Of a stretch of 64,000 bases of DNA, positions 39,201-41,535 are shown in pieces. Below the pieces are notes generated by a model. That model did no database searches and was not told where the DNA came from. It saw nothing but the letters and a program-made list of their open reading frames with translations. The stretch is from Enoplolaimus lenunculus. Lineage: Eukaryota; Nematoda; Enoplea; Enoplida; Thoracostomopsidae. The position numbers were made by a program, and so were the translations under genes. Every line of letters starts with the position of its first letter. The stretch's first letter is position 1. The stretch is taken from assembly GCA_030248215.1 (NCBI GenBank), contig JASANG010003223.1:124001-188000 (forward strand), written 5' to 3'.

Positions 39201-41535
39201 TGGTTGTTGACACATGTGACCCATTGGTTTACTGAGTTGATTGCAATTCGCAAGTTATCTCAGTTTGTACATTGAATCAAGTATAATAAAATCTCTGTGC
39301 TGTCAAATGGATCCGGACACATGACACGCATTCAGTGTATGTCAGAGTGGGTCTCTATTTTGAGTTCCAATCAATACGAGTCTGTATCGCTAATAGTCCT
39401 TTGTTGGATAGAGTTCGTAAGTCAGAATCAAAGTTTACAGTAGCGAACAAAGCAGCACAACTGCCTAGACTGTTGGAAAGGCAAAATGAATATCAGCCCC
39501 CTTTCTCTTATTCTGGTGTAATCGTAGTATAGTTCGAATATCTAAAAGTCAACACAAGCTTGATTTAGATTAATTGACAAGTTCAAAATTTGTACGATCA
39601 CAGTTTGTATATGCTTTGCATAACGAAAACCTACCTTTTACAGCAGCTTCAGTTCTGTCCAAATTCCGCAAACTCATAGACACAACGCTTGAGTTGAGCT
39701 TCAAACTGCCGTCTTTGGTCTAAAAATCGTTTGGAATTTAGTTTGAAATCTTATCAAAAACATTAATGGTGCAAGTTATAACATACCTTGACGTATGCAC
39801 TCTACTATACTGTACAACTGAAAGCCATTTTCGATTTCGTATTTAGCAATTTTTTTGGAAATATGAAAAAGGTGAGGTTTACGGGTACGCAATGAAATCA
39901 AAAGAAATCCGCCTCTGATGTGCATTGTTATTTTTTCTTGAATTGCTTGGAAATTGATTAAATTTTCAATTGTAAAAACTTGCAGCTGCGATGCTTCTGA
40001 TGGGTTTGTAACAATATCACAGGTAGTTTAGCTATCGAAAACGCGCAGTTATATATATAAAATCAATTCAAGCGTTAAGTAGTTATTTATCTTGTATTTG
40101 CGAACATTGGAAAGACTCGTTTATGTTCACCCGCCCTCGTGAAGTGTTAATTGGTTGATGAGACAGGTTCGACCATTACGTGCTATTTTTAATTTTCCAA
40201 AACTATACCATAAGTCTATACGCCTGAACCTGGACCTAAAGCTTATACCTGTGCATAACATTGAAATGTAATGTTTTTCGTGAAACGAGTTAGCAATTTT
40301 TTTATTATTTATTTAAACTACAATTATGCCGTAGCGGATAGAAAATTTATGCAAAGCATTAGATTCAACAAACAAAAGGCGGCGGAGGGCGGGTTAAAAG
40401 CACATAACAGTCCGTAACCGAATAACGGGGGGCACCCTCTGGAGAGGCCAAATAAATATTAGTCCCTTTCTTATTCGGGTCACTACAGTATGTGACTCTA
40501 TTCCGTATTGATTTTGACTTAATTACCTAACCAGAACTAATCGATTCAAAATTTGTAGTGATCTGAAATTTGCAAACCCTGTTAAGCGTTGAATTGCATT
40601 AGGTAGAACGGTAGTCATTAAATGTTGTACTTGAAACGAATTTTTGTGAGAGAATGTAAAAATAGTAAAATTTGACTGATCCGATTCGATTAGCTATTAA
40701 AATTTACACTCATTAATGTGCTTACATGTGAAAGCAGAAAGATTTTTGTGTCGTGTTCTTCAACATAACTGTGACAAATTCTTGGATCGCCAAACCCATC
40801 AACCATGAGCAAATTATTTGGCTGTAGCAGTTGAGCAGAAATATCTTGAGATCCTAAAATGGAATTACACGACGTTATTGGATTCGTATTAAATATCCCA
40901 ATAAAAGACTAAAATGAGACAAAATTCAATATAATATGGGTCGAGTATATCAAAATGAACAAATGTTGTCGAAAAATAAATTTAGTAGACGTTGATTTGC
41001 CCGACAAAAGGTTGAATTTGCAAACAATCACTCGAAATAACAACGAAAGGATTGAATTTGCACGAAACACTATTAAAATCAATCTTTAAATGAAATCTAA
41101 AATTTACAACTGAGTCAAATTCGACTCACTTTACTCCCGTAGAGCCTATTTCAGAAAGAGTCAATTTGACTCAACTTTTTTTGTATTTTAGCATTTTTGC
41201 AGACTCCTATCCACAAATTTAATTATTCGCTGACCTTTTATAACACGCCATACTTTCACAGCGCCTTTATACTCGTACTGTTCGCTCTTGTAAAGCTTTT
41301 CAATTGTCCCAGTCAGTACGACTTGAGCACTGGTTTCCAGCTGTTCAAGGGATTGGTCAAAATCGTAACAATCTTTGCTGTTGTACACATACGATCGATG
41401 CTGGTTACCGTTTGCTGCGTCGAAATTGCCGAGAAATATAGTGGAATGCAACAAAATACTCGCAAATGAGTACATAAAAAATAGCAGACGACATTGGATG
41501 CCGACAGAATGCTTATAAGCTACCTTTTGCGGCAT
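1..41535 (-). CDS. AGRN: Agrin, spliced gene span (5' part; continues beyond position 1)
   Basis: Agrin is a large secreted or membrane-bound heparan sulfate proteoglycan of basement membranes that organises synapses such as the neuromuscular junction. Sixteen exons can be placed here: NtA 41235-41535, 40726-40853 and 39635-39719; the alternative membrane-anchor exon 27398-27935; linker 25645-25680; and FS units FS1 24553-24765, FS2 8935-9118 plus 8207-8262, FS3 6648-6872, FS4 6167-6273 plus 5663-5774, FS5 5138-5359, FS6 4558-4652 plus 3971-4097, FS7 2698-2934 and FS8 1-214. Every junction keeps frame and uses GT/AG. The order NtA, linker, then FS1 to FS8 matches vertebrate agrin unit by unit (for example CGFGAHC in FS1 and DPC starts in FS2 and FS3). 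Laminin-EGF, FS9, SEA and LamG domains are expected to the left of the window. Confidence 0.93.
1640..1815. repeat. Dispersed AAGGTGAGCTGGC repeat, copy 1
   Basis: It shares the ordered motifs CCACAGTAGAAAATTTTTAAC, CCCATCTAGAAAGGTGAG and CTGGCTACAGGCC with 61365-61545 and, in the opposite sense, 15795-15955. It is probably a non-autonomous DNA element; no coding sequence. Confidence 0.45.
2075..2199. mobile_element. Small element with perfect 17-bp terminal inverted repeats
   Basis: It begins CAAGGGCGTAGCCAGGA and ends with its exact reverse complement, 125 bp in all, non-coding. A diverged relative with a TCCTGGCTGCGCCCTTGG right end lies at about 60729-60890. Confidence 0.65.
2456..2628. 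mobile_element. Short element with CAGTGGCGGATC-type ends
   Basis: The left end CAGTGGCGGATCAAG and right end CCAGGGATCAGCCATTG are imperfect inverted repeats around a G-run and a GGGGTGGCCCCCC stretch. Similar GGCGGATC and GGGGGG fragments occur at about 9780 and 19155. It is non-coding. Confidence 0.45.
2698..2934 (-). CDS. AGRN: Agrin FS7 and start of the FS7-FS8 spacer
   Basis: The exon is 237 bp, phase 1 to 1, acceptor TTTTGTCAG and donor CGAG|GTTTGT. It encodes DSCRNLNCAWGMRC, CKCPTKC, ETPVCASDGEMYASEC and RNSC, followed by a short tail PGQLEPITARPR. It aligns with human FS7 (DAVCAFGAVC... GPVCGSDGVTYGSAC), which is also followed by a spacer before FS8. Confidence 0.92.
3203..3383. mobile_element. 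GC-rich CGTCCG element, copy 1
   Basis: The ends are AGGGTAACGATATACTTG and, inverted, AGGGTAGCGCTATACTTTTG; the interior is rich in GACGG/CCGTC words. It belongs to a family of at least five here (3203, 22901, 34063, 36107, 37772) with ends near AGGGTRGCGCWATACTTTT. About 180 bp, non-coding, in an agrin intron. Confidence 0.6.
3672..3869. mobile_element. Foldback element with GAGTCAAATT arms, copy 1
   Basis: The two halves are nearly exact reverse complements: ACTGCAAAAAATGGTGAGTC ... and its inverse ending TTTTTTGCAGT, through CCGAAATAGGCTTTTCCTG and a centre of repeated GAGTCAAATTCGACTC. Arms are about 90 bp. It lies in the FS6-FS7 agrin intron; its transcript would form one long hairpin. 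Confidence 0.75.
3971..4097 (-). CDS. AGRN: Agrin FS6, Kazal core (divergent)
   Basis: The exon is 127 bp, phase 0 to 1, acceptor GCATGTTGCAG and donor TGCG|GTACGT. It encodes IDAPICVSNHSEVLRTFPNE, then CEYEKFVC and HSGTC. The six-Cys spacing is kept, but the usual G-S/T-D-G-x-T-Y loop of other units is replaced by VSNHSEVLRTF. The acceptor region lies in a small duplicated segment (see 4108-4460). Confidence 0.88.
4108..4460. repeat. Direct duplication (about 78 bp, two copies) at the FS6 intron
   Basis: Segments 4108-4185 and 4382-4460 share AAAAGTTTTAGTCTCGCGTG versus AAAAGTTTTAGCCTCGCGTG, then TGCCCCTCCTA/TGCCCCTACTA and GTTTTGCCCCC/GTTTTGACCCC. The first copy begins in the pyrimidine tract of the FS6 Kazal exon acceptor (4098). 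Confidence 0.55.
4558..4652 (-). CDS. AGRN: Agrin FS6, EGF-like arm
   Basis: The exon is 95 bp, phase 1 to 0, acceptor CTAACTTTCAG. It encodes EGCINKTCDFYAQC and YCKCPTKCVD. I placed the donor at GAT|GTTAGT rather than TGT|GTTGAT because the spacing CVDIDAPIC then equals human FS6 CVALAQPVC. Both choices keep frame and differ by two residues. Confidence 0.85.
5138..5359 (-). CDS. AGRN: Agrin FS5
   Basis: The exon is 222 bp, phase 1 to 1, acceptor AAAATCCAG and donor TGCG|GTGCGT. It encodes GTGACKNSNCSKYLTGSKC, CQCPSC, APVCGSDGITYQNECKLRK and HQGDC. The Kazal core is the most canonical in the window and matches human FS5 DPVCGSDGVTYGSAC. Confidence 0.93.
5663..5774 (-). CDS. AGRN: Agrin FS4, Kazal core
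   Basis: The exon is 112 bp, phase 0 to 1, acceptor ATTTCAG and donor TGTG|GTAAGT. It encodes VRPVCGTDGVSYDNECMLKK, then AACEEKR and EGIC, a standard Kazal core. Together with 6167-6273 it rebuilds a unit collinear with human FS4 (YRPVCAQDGRTYDSDC). Confidence 0.92.
6083..6130. repeat. Fragment of the 44.5-kb inverted-repeat element
   Basis: AAACTGGTGATAGGTG and the following ACATACATTTAGAAATTTGAG match the right end of the element at 44464-44682. It lies in the intron between the two FS4 exons. Confidence 0.45.
6167..6273 (-). CDS. AGRN: Agrin FS4, EGF-like arm
   Basis: The exon is 107 bp, phase 1 to 0, acceptor ATACTTTAG and donor GTTG|GTAAGC. It encodes GVNPCELYGKCRWGNC and ARCACNYNCEAL, the four-Cys arm of an FS unit. 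The Kazal half follows at 5663-5774. Confidence 0.9.
6648..6872 (-). CDS. AGRN: Agrin FS3
   Basis: The exon is 225 bp, phase 1 to 1, acceptor TTATTTTACAG and donor AGTG|GTAAGT. It encodes DPCAGVLHCPSGTVC, ECRCSANC, PSVCASNGRTYRNAC and NRSC. It aligns with human FS3 (DPCQGALPD..., PVCGDDGVTYENDC), the least typical of the vertebrate units; here all the expected cysteines are present. Confidence 0.92.
8004..8092. repeat. AAT microsatellite
   Basis: An interrupted run of ATA/TAA triplets in the FS2-FS3 agrin intron. Confidence 0.9.
8207..8262 (-). CDS. AGRN: Agrin FS2, end of Kazal core (56 bp)
   Basis: The acceptor is CATTTAAG and the donor TGTG|GTAAGA, phase 2 to 1. It encodes AACESGVDIRPKFSFGKC, supplying the fifth and sixth Kazal cysteines that the previous exon lacks. 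FS2 is thus cut inside the Kazal helix, unlike FS4 and FS6, which are cut before the Kazal core. Confidence 0.88.
8935..9118 (-). CDS. AGRN: Agrin FS2, first part
   Basis: The exon is 184 bp, phase 1 to 2, from CTTAAG|GT to TTGAAAAA|GTTAGC. It encodes GQNDPCEFKTCPYGADC, CRCPDKC and RPLCGSDAKDYMSECHLK, collinear with human FS2 (DPCSNVTCSFGSTC... VCGSDGADYPGEC). The donor was chosen because the next exon at 8207-8262 restores the Kazal frame only in phase 2. The preceding intron is 15.4 kb, by far the largest between FS units here. Confidence 0.9.
10180..10203. repeat. Homopolymer of 24 C (G24 on the agrin sense strand)
   Basis: An uninterrupted C24 run follows CGGACCCGG. Agrin is transcribed from the other strand, so its pre-mRNA would carry G24, a strong quadruplex former. 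The length may vary or be mis-assembled. Confidence 0.95.
11061..11419. mobile_element. GTTTCCG-rich element, copy 1
   Basis: The left end CAGGGTGTAACCGGATA and right end TATCCGTTTACCCCCTG are inverted repeats. The interior carries TTTTCCGTTTCCG and TCGTTTCTGTTTCCG tracts near the ends. It shares ends and internal words with 46727-47118. Confidence 0.65.
11646..11716 (+). pseudogene. tRNA-like sequence (possible SINE head)
   Basis: An A-box-like TAGCTGAGTGG and a good B box GTTCGAATCC are spaced as in a tRNA, with a partly paired acceptor stem (CTCCTAT with ATAAAAG). The other stems are poor. It lies in the large FS1-FS2 agrin intron. It may be the head of a tRNA-derived SINE; a second copy was not found in this window. 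Confidence 0.35.
12586..12772. mobile_element. Possible element with ATGGGCGTCC-type ends
   Basis: GCAAATGCATGGGCGTTCC at the left and GCGGACGCCCCTGCGCAAG at the right are imperfect inverted repeats around GGGGGCGTGC and CCCCCTCCCCC. A single copy was seen, so family status is uncertain. Confidence 0.3.
14200..14434. mobile_element. GAGTTGATT element, copy 1
   Basis: It contains GAGTTGATTAATCAACTCAC, GAGTTCATTAATCAAC and CTCAGAAGTCTGAG; the right end is AATTTACAGTG. It is related to the 252-bp copies at 30793 and 36672, with a diverged left end. Confidence 0.6.
15795..15955. repeat. Dispersed AAGGTGAGCTGGC repeat, copy 2
   Basis: It contains two G-runs flanking AAAAATTTTCAGGAGGGGC and CCTTGCTAGG, in the same order as the reverse complement of the copy at 61365-61545. 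It lies in the FS1-FS2 agrin intron. Confidence 0.4.
18107..18330. repeat. Dispersed repeat shared with 24120-24395
   Basis: Ordered shared words: AGATTCGCTCTTAGATCCGC, TTTTGGGATCC-like then AATTGATATTGTTCT, GCCGGGCCTTTTTAAGGC and CTAACCACGGCTCT. Non-coding, same orientation as the second copy. Confidence 0.45.
20371..20624. mobile_element. TTTCTGA-rich inverted-repeat element
   Basis: GTATACACTGAAAATAATAT and, inverted, GTACACGCAAAAAAGTATTT mark the ends. The interior repeats TCAGAAAAA and TTTCTGATATTTAAG in both orientations. It lies in the FS1-FS2 intron. Confidence 0.45.
20957..21386. mobile_element. CTGTAGTGACCC MITE, full copy 1 (430 bp)
   Basis: CTGTAGTGACCCAAATAAG at one end and CTTATTCAGGTCACTACAG at the other, flanked by TA on both sides. 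The TA target fits Tc1/mariner-like mobilisation. Internal words (GGTCTCCAGAGGG-like, TTGTATCAAAACGTTGAGCG, CTCTAATTAGGGTTTGAG) recur in the other copies. Confidence 0.8.
22592..22791. mobile_element. hAT-like MITE with hexamer filling, copy 1
   Basis: The ends GGCTCATATGTATAGAACAG and CTGTTCTATACACGGGCC are inverted repeats. The flanks AAGAAATC and AGGAAATC form an 8-bp target duplication with one mismatch, typical of hAT transposition. The middle is GGCTTA-type hexamers (GGGCTTAGGCTTAGGCTTAG). Confidence 0.75.
22901..23019. mobile_element. GC-rich CGTCCG element, copy 2
   Basis: The right end AAAAAGTATTGCGCCACCCT inverted matches the family end; the interior repeats CCGTCGTC and CGTCCGTCGCCGTCC. 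The left end AGGGATGTTATATACGTG is diverged. Confidence 0.55.
24120..24395. repeat. Dispersed repeat shared with 18107-18330
   Basis: It has CTAGATTCGCGCTTGCC, TTTTGGATCAAATGTGG, AATAATTTTGTTCTCGC, GCCGGGCGCTTTTTAGGC and CTAAACACGGCTTCT in the order seen at 18107. It ends shortly before the FS1 donor side. Confidence 0.45.
24553..24765 (-). CDS. AGRN: Agrin FS1 (follistatin/Kazal-like unit 1)
   Basis: The acceptor is TTTCTATTTCAG and the donor TGTG|GTAAGA; the exon is 213 bp, phase 1 to 1. It encodes EPCEIMQCGFGAHC, then CICENDC, then SPVCGTDNVTYSSEC and a C-terminal SPC: a complete follistatin-like unit of an EGF-like arm plus Kazal core. It matches human FS1 (CRGMLCGFGAVC... VAPVCGSDASTYSNEC... 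QQRRI). One N-glycosylation sequon (NET) lies in the arm. Kazal-like units in agrin are structural and growth-factor binding; protease inhibition is not assumed. Confidence 0.94.
25138..25352. mobile_element. Foldback element with GAGTCAAATT arms, copy 2
   Basis: It has the same architecture as 3672-3869, with more mismatches between arms (CATTGCAAAAAAATGGCGAG ... ACCATTACTTTGCAGTG). It sits in the intron between FS1 and the linker exon, directly beside the tRNA pseudogene. Confidence 0.65.
25386..25458 (-). pseudogene. tRNA pseudogene (73 nt) in an agrin intron
   Basis: The minus strand has the length and layout of a tRNA: a D arm with a perfect A box (TAGCTCAGCGGTTAGAGC), a seven-base anticodon loop TCGATAG (anticodon position GAT) and a B box (GTTCGAGTC). 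The acceptor stem has two mismatches, the anticodon stem one and the T stem two, and the base before the anticodon is C instead of T. No CCA and no SINE body are obvious. It is best read as a decayed tRNA or tRNA-derived repeat head. Confidence 0.6.
25645..25680 (-). CDS. AGRN: Agrin shared linker exon (36 bp)
   Basis: This micro-exon has a strong acceptor TTTGTATTTCAG and donor AAAG|GTTGGA, phase 1 to 1, encoding DVIPIERPPIRK. It corresponds to the Pro-rich linker (..HFTPVPPTPP..) between NtA or the membrane anchor and FS1 in vertebrate agrin. It joins in frame to both alternative N-termini (39635 and 27398) and to FS1. Confidence 0.82.
26545..26705. mobile_element. hAT-like hexamer MITE, partial copy
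   Basis: GGCGGACCGTTTCTTCGC, GGCTTAGGCTTAAACTTAAG and TACGGTTACGGCCCTGTTCT mark the family. The terminal CTATACATGGGCC is missing. Confidence 0.5.
27082..27185. repeat. Three tandem copies of a 36-37-bp minisatellite
   Basis: The unit reads GTTATGTCTAGGCTGGGTTC then TCGGCTAATCCTAAG, three times with few changes. It lies about 210 bases inside the intron that follows the TM-agrin exon. Confidence 0.85.
27398..27935 (-). CDS. AGRN: Alternative first exon of agrin: type II membrane anchor (TM-agrin-like)
   Basis: An open frame of 179 codons starts at Met 27935 and ends at ACA G|GTGCGT in phase 1. Residues 1-151 have no signal peptide and are polar, rich in His, Asn and Arg, ending in a basic cluster RRNSSR (146-151). 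Residues 157-179 form one membrane segment (LCLVSCLIIVGVSLGLAVLL and on). Positive charges before the segment and no cleavage site fit a signal anchor with the N-terminus in the cytoplasm. Vertebrate agrin has an equivalent short N-terminus (SN/TM-agrin, ending in ..FAVLLFL) made from its own promoter inside the intron after NtA, which is exactly where this exon lies. The tail here is much longer than the roughly 30 residues in vertebrates. Use as a first exon is inferred from position and phase. Confidence 0.85.
28165..28444 (-). other. Open frame with phase 1 donor upstream of the TM-agrin exon
   Basis: On the minus strand an open frame (Met at 28444) ends at AGTACAG|GTAATT in phase 1, 230 bases upstream of the membrane-anchor exon, in the phase needed to join the shared agrin linker exon. 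An internal acceptor-like site (CCCTTGTCTAG) would enter in a phase that no upstream exon supplies. There is no signal peptide, membrane segment or known domain. It may be a third first exon, a 5' UTR exon or chance. Confidence 0.2.
28446..29103. repeat. Four tandem units (about 155-175 bp) of a larger element
   Basis: Each unit contains CTAATATGCAAATTAGC, GTTAGCTAACT-like, TCGGTTTTGGAGGTTTGTAA and CGCACCCAAAAACC; units start near 28446, 28600, 28755 and 28929, with a truncated fifth at 29104. Units three and four share an extra segment absent from one and two. Confidence 0.8.
29104..29372. mobile_element. Tail of the same element: GACGGACA repeat and strong terminal hairpin
   Basis: It holds AAAATCGGTTGAGCCGTTCC, a (GACGGACA)n tract at 29239-29280, and a perfect 14-bp stem with a TTC loop at 29321-29351 (GCGAAACTCCGAGC and its inverse). 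Tandem units followed by a 3' hairpin resemble non-autonomous Helitron/Helentron-type elements; this assignment is tentative. Confidence 0.45.
29400..29631. mobile_element. hAT-like MITE with hexamer filling, copy 2 (232 bp)
   Basis: A perfect inverted repeat of 27 bp begins GGCCCATGTATAGAACAGGG and its inverse ends the element. The flanks GAACTATG (left) and AAACTATG (right) are an 8-bp target duplication with one mismatch. The interior is imperfect CCTAAG repeats. Not coding; the open frame across it is only the repeat. Confidence 0.85.
30793..31044. mobile_element. GAGTTGATT element, copy 2 (252 bp)
   Basis: The ends CACTGTAAATTTTGGTGAG and ...CACTGGAATTAACAGTG are inverted repeats, flanked by TA on both sides. 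The interior is built of GAGTTGATTAATCAACTCAG palindromes. Same length as copy 3. Confidence 0.7.
31991..32118. mobile_element. Foldback GAGTCAAATT element, partial copy
   Basis: Only the right arm is clear: GACTCAGTGCTG, CTATTTCGGAGAGAGTCAAT and TTTTTTACAGTG. It lies in the NtA-to-TM exon intron of agrin. Confidence 0.5.
33492..33932. mobile_element. CTGTAGTGACCC MITE, full copy 2 (441 bp)
   Basis: CTGTAGTGACCCGAATAATA ... GCTATTCGGGCCGCTACAG with TA flanks; collinear with 20957-21386. It inserted between the two copies of the 33-34 kb duplication. Confidence 0.8.
34063..34249. mobile_element. GC-rich CGTCCG element, copy 3
   Basis: The left end AGGGTACCGCTATACTTTTG is intact; the right end CAAGTATATGGCCACTCTAA is diverged. 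It has interrupted the right copy of the 33-34 kb duplication, so it inserted after that duplication. Confidence 0.55.
36107..36190. mobile_element. GC-rich CGTCCG element, copy 4 (short)
   Basis: It starts GTTGCGCTATACTTTTCTG and contains GGCGCCGGTGATCGCCGCC-type sequence, ending near GCGGTACTTTTTA. It looks truncated. Confidence 0.45.
36672..36923. mobile_element. GAGTTGATT element, copy 3 (252 bp)
   Basis: CACTGTAAATTCCAATGAG at the left and CTCACTGAAATTTACAGTG at the right; internal order matches copy 2. It is in the NtA-to-TM exon intron of agrin. Confidence 0.7.
37440..37560. mobile_element. hAT-like hexamer MITE, partial copy
   Basis: The left end GGGTCAATGTATAGAACAGG is followed by GCCTAAGCCTAAGC; no right end is recognisable. 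Confidence 0.5.
37772..37902. mobile_element. GC-rich CGTCCG element, copy 5
   Basis: The left end AGGGTAGCGCAATAGTTTTTG and right end GTATAACACCACCCTAA are in inverted orientation around CGTCCGGCGCCGTTCG. Confidence 0.55.
39340..39532. mobile_element. CTGTAGTGACCC MITE, degenerate copy
   Basis: GGTCTCTATTTTGAGTTCC, AATCAATACGAGTCTGTATC and the end TCTTATTCTGGTGTAATCGT match family positions, with a large internal deletion. It lies just upstream of NtA exon 3 in coordinate terms. Confidence 0.5.
39635..39719 (-). CDS. AGRN: Agrin exon 3: end of NtA domain
   Basis: The acceptor is TTTTTAG and the donor AAAG|GTAGGT; the exon is 85 bp, phase 0 to phase 1. It encodes KDGSLKLNSSVVSMSLRNL, aligned with vertebrate KNELMLNSSLMRITLRNL at the end of NtA. 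The linker before LNSS is about nine residues shorter than in human agrin. The phase 1 exit is the same as that of the membrane-anchor exon at 27398, so both can feed the shared linker exon at 25645-25680. Confidence 0.9.
40377..40488. mobile_element. CTGTAGTGACCC MITE, one end only
   Basis: AACAGTCCGTAACCGAATAA, TCTGGAGAGGCCAAATAAAT and TTCTTATTCGGGTCACTACA correspond to one end of the family. It is in the intron between NtA exons 2 and 3. Confidence 0.65.
40726..40853 (-). CDS. AGRN: Agrin exon 2: middle of NtA domain
   Basis: The exon has acceptor TTTTAG and donor CAT|GTAAGC, is 128 bp long, enters in phase 1 and leaves in phase 0. It encodes SQDISAQLLQPNN and then LLMVDGFGDPRIC followed by DTKIFLL, which align with the vertebrate NtA core VVISGFGDPLIC and DTRIFFV. 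The GFGDP-x-IC motif is the most diagnostic NtA signature in the window. There is no start codon context, so it depends on exon 1. Confidence 0.92.
41108..41187. mobile_element. Foldback GAGTCAAATT element, truncated copy beside the NtA exon 1 donor
   Basis: GAGTCAAATTCGACTCACT, GCCTATTTCAGAAAGAGTC and AATTTGACTCAAC match one arm of 3672-3869. It ends within about 50 bases of the agrin exon 1 splice donor (41234). Confidence 0.5.
41235..41535 (-). CDS. AGRN: Agrin exon 1 (secreted form): signal peptide and first half of NtA domain
   Basis: The exon starts with a Met at 41535. The first 16 residues are polar and basic, followed by a hydrophobic stretch (LLFFMYSFASILL...) typical of a signal peptide; a second in-frame Met at residue 21 (41475) is an alternative start. 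After cleavage near DAANG comes the NtA domain, with VVLTGTIEKL and VKVWRVIKG matching vertebrate NtA VVLTGTVEEI and VRVWRYLKG. NtA binds the laminin coiled coil and holds agrin in basement membrane. The donor is AAAAG|GTCAGC in phase 1, chosen because the next exon continues the domain exactly in that phase. The start codon sits inside a perfect 18-bp palindrome (41528-41545). Confidence 0.9.

Larger units (their letters stand above)
27936..39634 (-). other. Agrin 11.7-kb intron, NtA to TM exon (contains TM promoter)
   Basis: If 27398-27935 is a first exon, its promoter lies just above 27936; no TATA-like signal is clear. The stretch holds the 28.4-29.4 kb tandem element, MITEs at 29400, 30793, 33492, 36672 and 39340, GC-rich elements and the 32.8-34.6 kb duplication. 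I see no other exon. Confidence 0.55.
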
